This document shows, one piece after another, positions 60,738 through 64,000 of a DNA stretch of 64,000 nucleotides. Under the pieces are notes generated by a model. The model did no database searches. It was not told the origin of the DNA and saw only the letters and a program-made list of their open reading frames with translations. Location: contig OZ034971.1 in NCBI GenBank assembly GCA_964030785.1, positions 12,547,579-12,611,578 on the forward strand, read 5' to 3'. Source of the DNA: Siderastrea siderea. Lineage: Eukaryota > Cnidaria > Anthozoa > Scleractinia > Rhizangiidae. The position numbers and the translations under genes are program-made. The first letter of the stretch is position 1. The number at the start of each line of letters is the position of its first letter.

Positions 60738-61151
60738 GATGGCGGGAGACAAAAATTGTAATTTCAGTTTATGTAAGAGGTCACGAATTGGTACATTTCA
60801 TAAAGTCGTACATGACGTAAGTAGCTTTTTAAAACAAAAAAAACAAAACGAACCGTTCAGCCTGCGCAGTACGGACTGGAAATCAACTTTACACATTCGT
60901 TGAGAGCGACATCAGGGCGTTAAAGTCTGACGTAATTTCGCTAAGGCACAAGCATATCCTTCCAATTTCGGTGGTTTTAAGAACCATGAAAAGTACGATT
61001 TAATATTATTATTTTTTAATTTTTTTTTTGCAGCAGATCAGGAAGACGATTGCGTGACACTGACTACTGCATGGTCTGCGCCGTAGAAAAAGAAATGTGA
61101 TCACGATGGATCGTTAGACAAATTGTATTATTTATAATTTTATTTTTTATT

Positions 61152-61198
61152 ATTTCGCCATTTCGTCTTTTCGCCATTTCGGCATTCCGCCATTTCGT
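61152..61198. repeat. Short tandem repeat, CGCCATTTCG type
   Basis: TTTCGCCATTTCGTCTTTTCG is followed by CCATTTCGGCATTCCGCC, repeats of about 10-17 bp with small changes. Confidence 0.7.
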
Positions 61199-62669
61199 GT
61201 TTTAAACACGCCCGACTTCGAATACCATACCTCTTAGAGTTGCGGAGATAATCAGGGAATTTCACAGACACAAAGGTCACTATTGAATCAATTTCTCAGT
61301 CGGAAATTTGACCTCAATCGAAACTGTCTACGTGATAATTTCTCAACTTTGGGTAGCTGTCTGTGCTGTTTAAAAAAAAAGACTTGGGTACCTTTATACT
61401 AACTCTCAAGTTGCTTTCTTTAGATAAAAGCTTACCGATTTAAAAAAAATGATCGTGACAATAGCAGTTCATATTGCTTAACTTACTTGTTTATTTCGTA
61501 GGCGAACGAAGGCAATTCCACTCCAGAAGCGCTTCCATCGCCTCCCTCGGCTCTTACCAAACACACACAAGACAATATGGTTACCAACCATCTGTACCGA
61601 CTTTGAAGGGCCATTTCCCGAGCCTAAATTCGCTCAAACATAGGCAAGTTATACACCAAAACAAAGGAAATTCCCGCACTTTTCAATTCTAGCGGTGTAT
61701 TTATGATACACACATGCGCAGACGATAGTTTCGCCCTAGACCCCGCGCATCCTTTTGAAGCGAGGAAAGATTGCAAAACTTTATTTCTGACCATGTGGGC
61801 AAACTATGAATATATTAACACTCCTTTTGTTGGGCAATACTTTAGAGCTGATAGTAACGTCATAGCCATTTCCATAGCAACGTTAAAGGTACAAAAAAAG
61901 AACCTCAAAATTTCAGTTTTTGCCAATTATCTGAAAAACTAGTTCGGTGACCTACCCTTTTTATTACATTTTCAGAAAGCTCCCTTAATTCTTTAACTTC
62001 GTTTTTGAATTACATAAAATTCCACTGAATAACTTTCCTCCAAACGTTTCCGTCTAAATTGGCACACTTCATTCTAAAGTCAGGATGGGTCACCGGGACA
62101 AATTTCGAGATAAAAACAAATGTTTTGTACAGGTTTTCTTCCGGTTTTGAGCGATATTACACCGTATTTTCACTTCCGGTATTTTGCACGCGCAACTTTA
62201 CTAGGAAGTTCGATTCACTCAGCTGTCGCGTGCATGCTAGCCATGTCGTGTGTAGACAGCGTGTGCGCGGCTAAAGACCCTTTCGAGCCTCCTTAACAAA
62301 TATAAGGTGAAAAGCCCAGAGGAAAAACTCTAACTCCTTCAAAACAAGTTCCTCCCTAAGCCAAGATATTGAATTTTCGTATTACGGAGGTGCATTTGGG
62401 GTTTCTTAAATAGTATGCGAGTAAGACAAGAAAGGGTACCTAAACTACGCTCCATTTGAGTCAGCCATGTTATTGGGCGTGGTTGTCGAATTCAGTATAA
62501 GACGTTTTGTCCTTCAGACTTTGATATGATTATTTTAGTTGAGGGCTTTTTAAACAGAACACCTCATATAAGAAAAATTAGAAATAGTGATAGTGGCCTA
62601 AGTGATTACTTTGGATTTGGCTTAACGACACTCAGTTGAAATGGATAGAAAATCGTTGTCTTGAGGATG

Positions 62670-62720
62670 GTCCTAAGCCCAGAGTGGTCCCCGAGGGAGG
62701 TCCCGAGGGCGGTCCCGAGA
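62670..62720. repeat. Short GC-rich tandem repeat, GGTCCCGAGGG type
   Basis: GGTCCCCGAGGGAGGTCCCG is followed by AGGGCGGTCCCGAGAG; three imperfect copies in otherwise AT-rich DNA. Confidence 0.65.
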
Positions 62721-64000
62721 GTGCCCGGTACTAAACAATCCAGCAAATGATTAGTTTTTACGGAAACCGTGGTGCCGCGTCAGTGCGGCAGTGAAACACT
62801 TCAATGTGATGTTAACTAAGTTAATAAAAGGTAATCAGGCCATCGCAAAGAGATTCAAAGCGACGAAGGACTCAAATGAAACGAAATGCTTGCTTTTGAA
62901 TCTCTCTCTTATCGGTGAACAATTTACCTTATGACAAGTCATTTCATACGAAACTGAAGTCTAAAATCCAGCTGCTGCAAGTAAACGAATTTTGTTCTTA
63001 CTGCATTTGTCCACTCCAAAACGAATTAGCAGGCAAAAATGGCGGAAAAAGTGAACAAAAGGCTTACAAGCCGTTACCAAGTTATCTCATTAATGAACAA
63101 AGCGTATTAAAATGACATAACTCTGTGTTTATGAAATCCTTTTTTCTTTGTTCTGGTTCATAAAAAACACTTTAACACAATCGTCAGCTACCATTTTCAC
63201 TGTTCTGCAAGAACCCTTACTAGGACAGTATTACAAATGAAAAGCTCTTAGAAGTTCTATAAAGGCATTGAGCTTTAACTATGTCATCGGAATCTCTCAG
63301 TAAAAGAAAGGGACAAACACTGACTCATAACCTTAAGTTTCTCTATAAAAGAAACCTAAAGATGACAATTGCAGAGGGAAAGTCCCAATTTTCATTTTAA
63401 AATATCGAGACACGAATAACGCAACAAGCAAAACACACTTAATAGTTTTCATTCGAATGGTGGCTGGCACTCTGAGATTTCACCCGCAAACGTAAAAATA
63501 GAGCCCCGAATGGGTCCACGTGTCTGTCTGCTGCTCCAACACTGATCAATATGGCAAAGGCATTCAAGGTAAACTTACTGTGGTTTTGTGGTAGGAGTGA
63601 CGAAAATGTTTGGAAAAGTAGGGAATGATCAGGAATACTGAAGTGTGATGGAAAAGGTGGAATGAAATTGTTACATGTATAATTTCTGCGTGACACGATA
63701 ATGTAGAATTCGTAATAAACTGAACAAAACTTTATTTGCTGTAATATTGAATCAGGTGAGATTCCCTGGCGGTCACTCATCCACTTAATGACCCCATCAA
63801 ACCGGGCTTAACTTTGCTGATCGGTCAGTCGGGGCAACTGGGCTTCAACTGACGGTAGCCCTTTGACTCCCTCGATCATGAACTGGAATCTGCTACAGAA
63901 TTAGTTGAATAATTATCTTTTTCTCGTTATTTTTGTCTTTTCCTGATTTTTGTTAGTGTACATTGCACTTGCATGTGTGTGGAAGACAAGGGAGCAGAAC

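Larger units (their letters stand above)
60738..64000. other. Intergenic stretch with simple repeats, no confident gene
   Basis: Includes a TTTCGCCATTTCG-type short tandem repeat (61,152-61,198), a GGTCCCGAGGG short repeat (62,670-62,720) and several splice-like sites without supporting domains (for example TTTCGTAG at 61,500; ACA|GTAAGTTT on the minus strand near 63,575). ORFs here are under 115 codons with no recognisable motif. Confidence 0.55.

Noticed and set aside
61474..61692. Plus-strand ORF after an acceptor-like TTTCGTAG
   Set aside because: Low-information peptide, no downstream donor or domain, alternative frame equally open.
63439..63780. Minus-strand 113-codon ORF near the right edge with an internal donor-like GTAAGTTT
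   Set aside because: ATG is present, but the peptide shows no domain and the donor interrupts it; not enough to call a gene.

Overview
The window looks like nuclear DNA of a marine invertebrate, most likely an anthozoan cnidarian such as a stony coral. The reasons are intron-containing genes with EGF and SEA domains, AT-rich intergenic DNA, tRNA-derived SINEs, a THAP-carrying TTAA transposon and short palindromic elements of a type I associate with coral genomes. The organism call is inference; no marker gene is present to prove it.

One gene dominates. It runs on the minus strand from about 51,877 to beyond base 1. I reconstruct six coding exons: a 13-nt start exon (51,865-51,877); one uninterrupted 44.6-kb coding exon (6,209-50,767); two calcium-binding-type EGF exons of exactly 117 nt (4,452-4,568 and 2,679-2,795); and two exons that together make a SEA domain (806-918 and 1-91, the latter cut by the window edge). 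The phases agree throughout (1-1-1-1-0). The product is a secretory, probably membrane-tethered, mucin-like protein of at least about 15,000 residues: signal peptide, short unique N-terminus, about 300 copies of a 48-residue serine-rich unit, EGF, EGF, SEA.

The repeat region is built like a satellite but stays coding. The 144-bp unit occurs as 11 distinguishable types that form a 1,581-bp (527-residue) higher-order repeat, present about 25 times in tandem between roughly 9.85 and 49.3 kb. Older, more divergent single units lie on both sides, and the C-terminal side holds a separate 7-unit (1,008-bp) duplication. Every indel seen is a whole number of units, so the frame is never lost. Some 3,162-bp blocks look nearly identical, which points to very recent unequal exchange, or to assembly error.

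Upstream of the gene (50.8-58.2 kb) the 5' region (intron 1, exon 1, promoter side) appears to be tandemly duplicated. The distal copy has lost the start codon and is split by a 3.4-kb TTAA-flanked DNA transposon with long inverted repeats and a THAP zinc-finger fragment. The proximal copy preserves the matching unoccupied site.

The rest (58-64 kb) is mostly intergenic, with a cysteine-rich ORF fragment (60,474-60,737), a possible chromo/Tudor-knot-like fragment (about 59.15-59.39 kb), a GC-rich tandem repeat and simple repeats.
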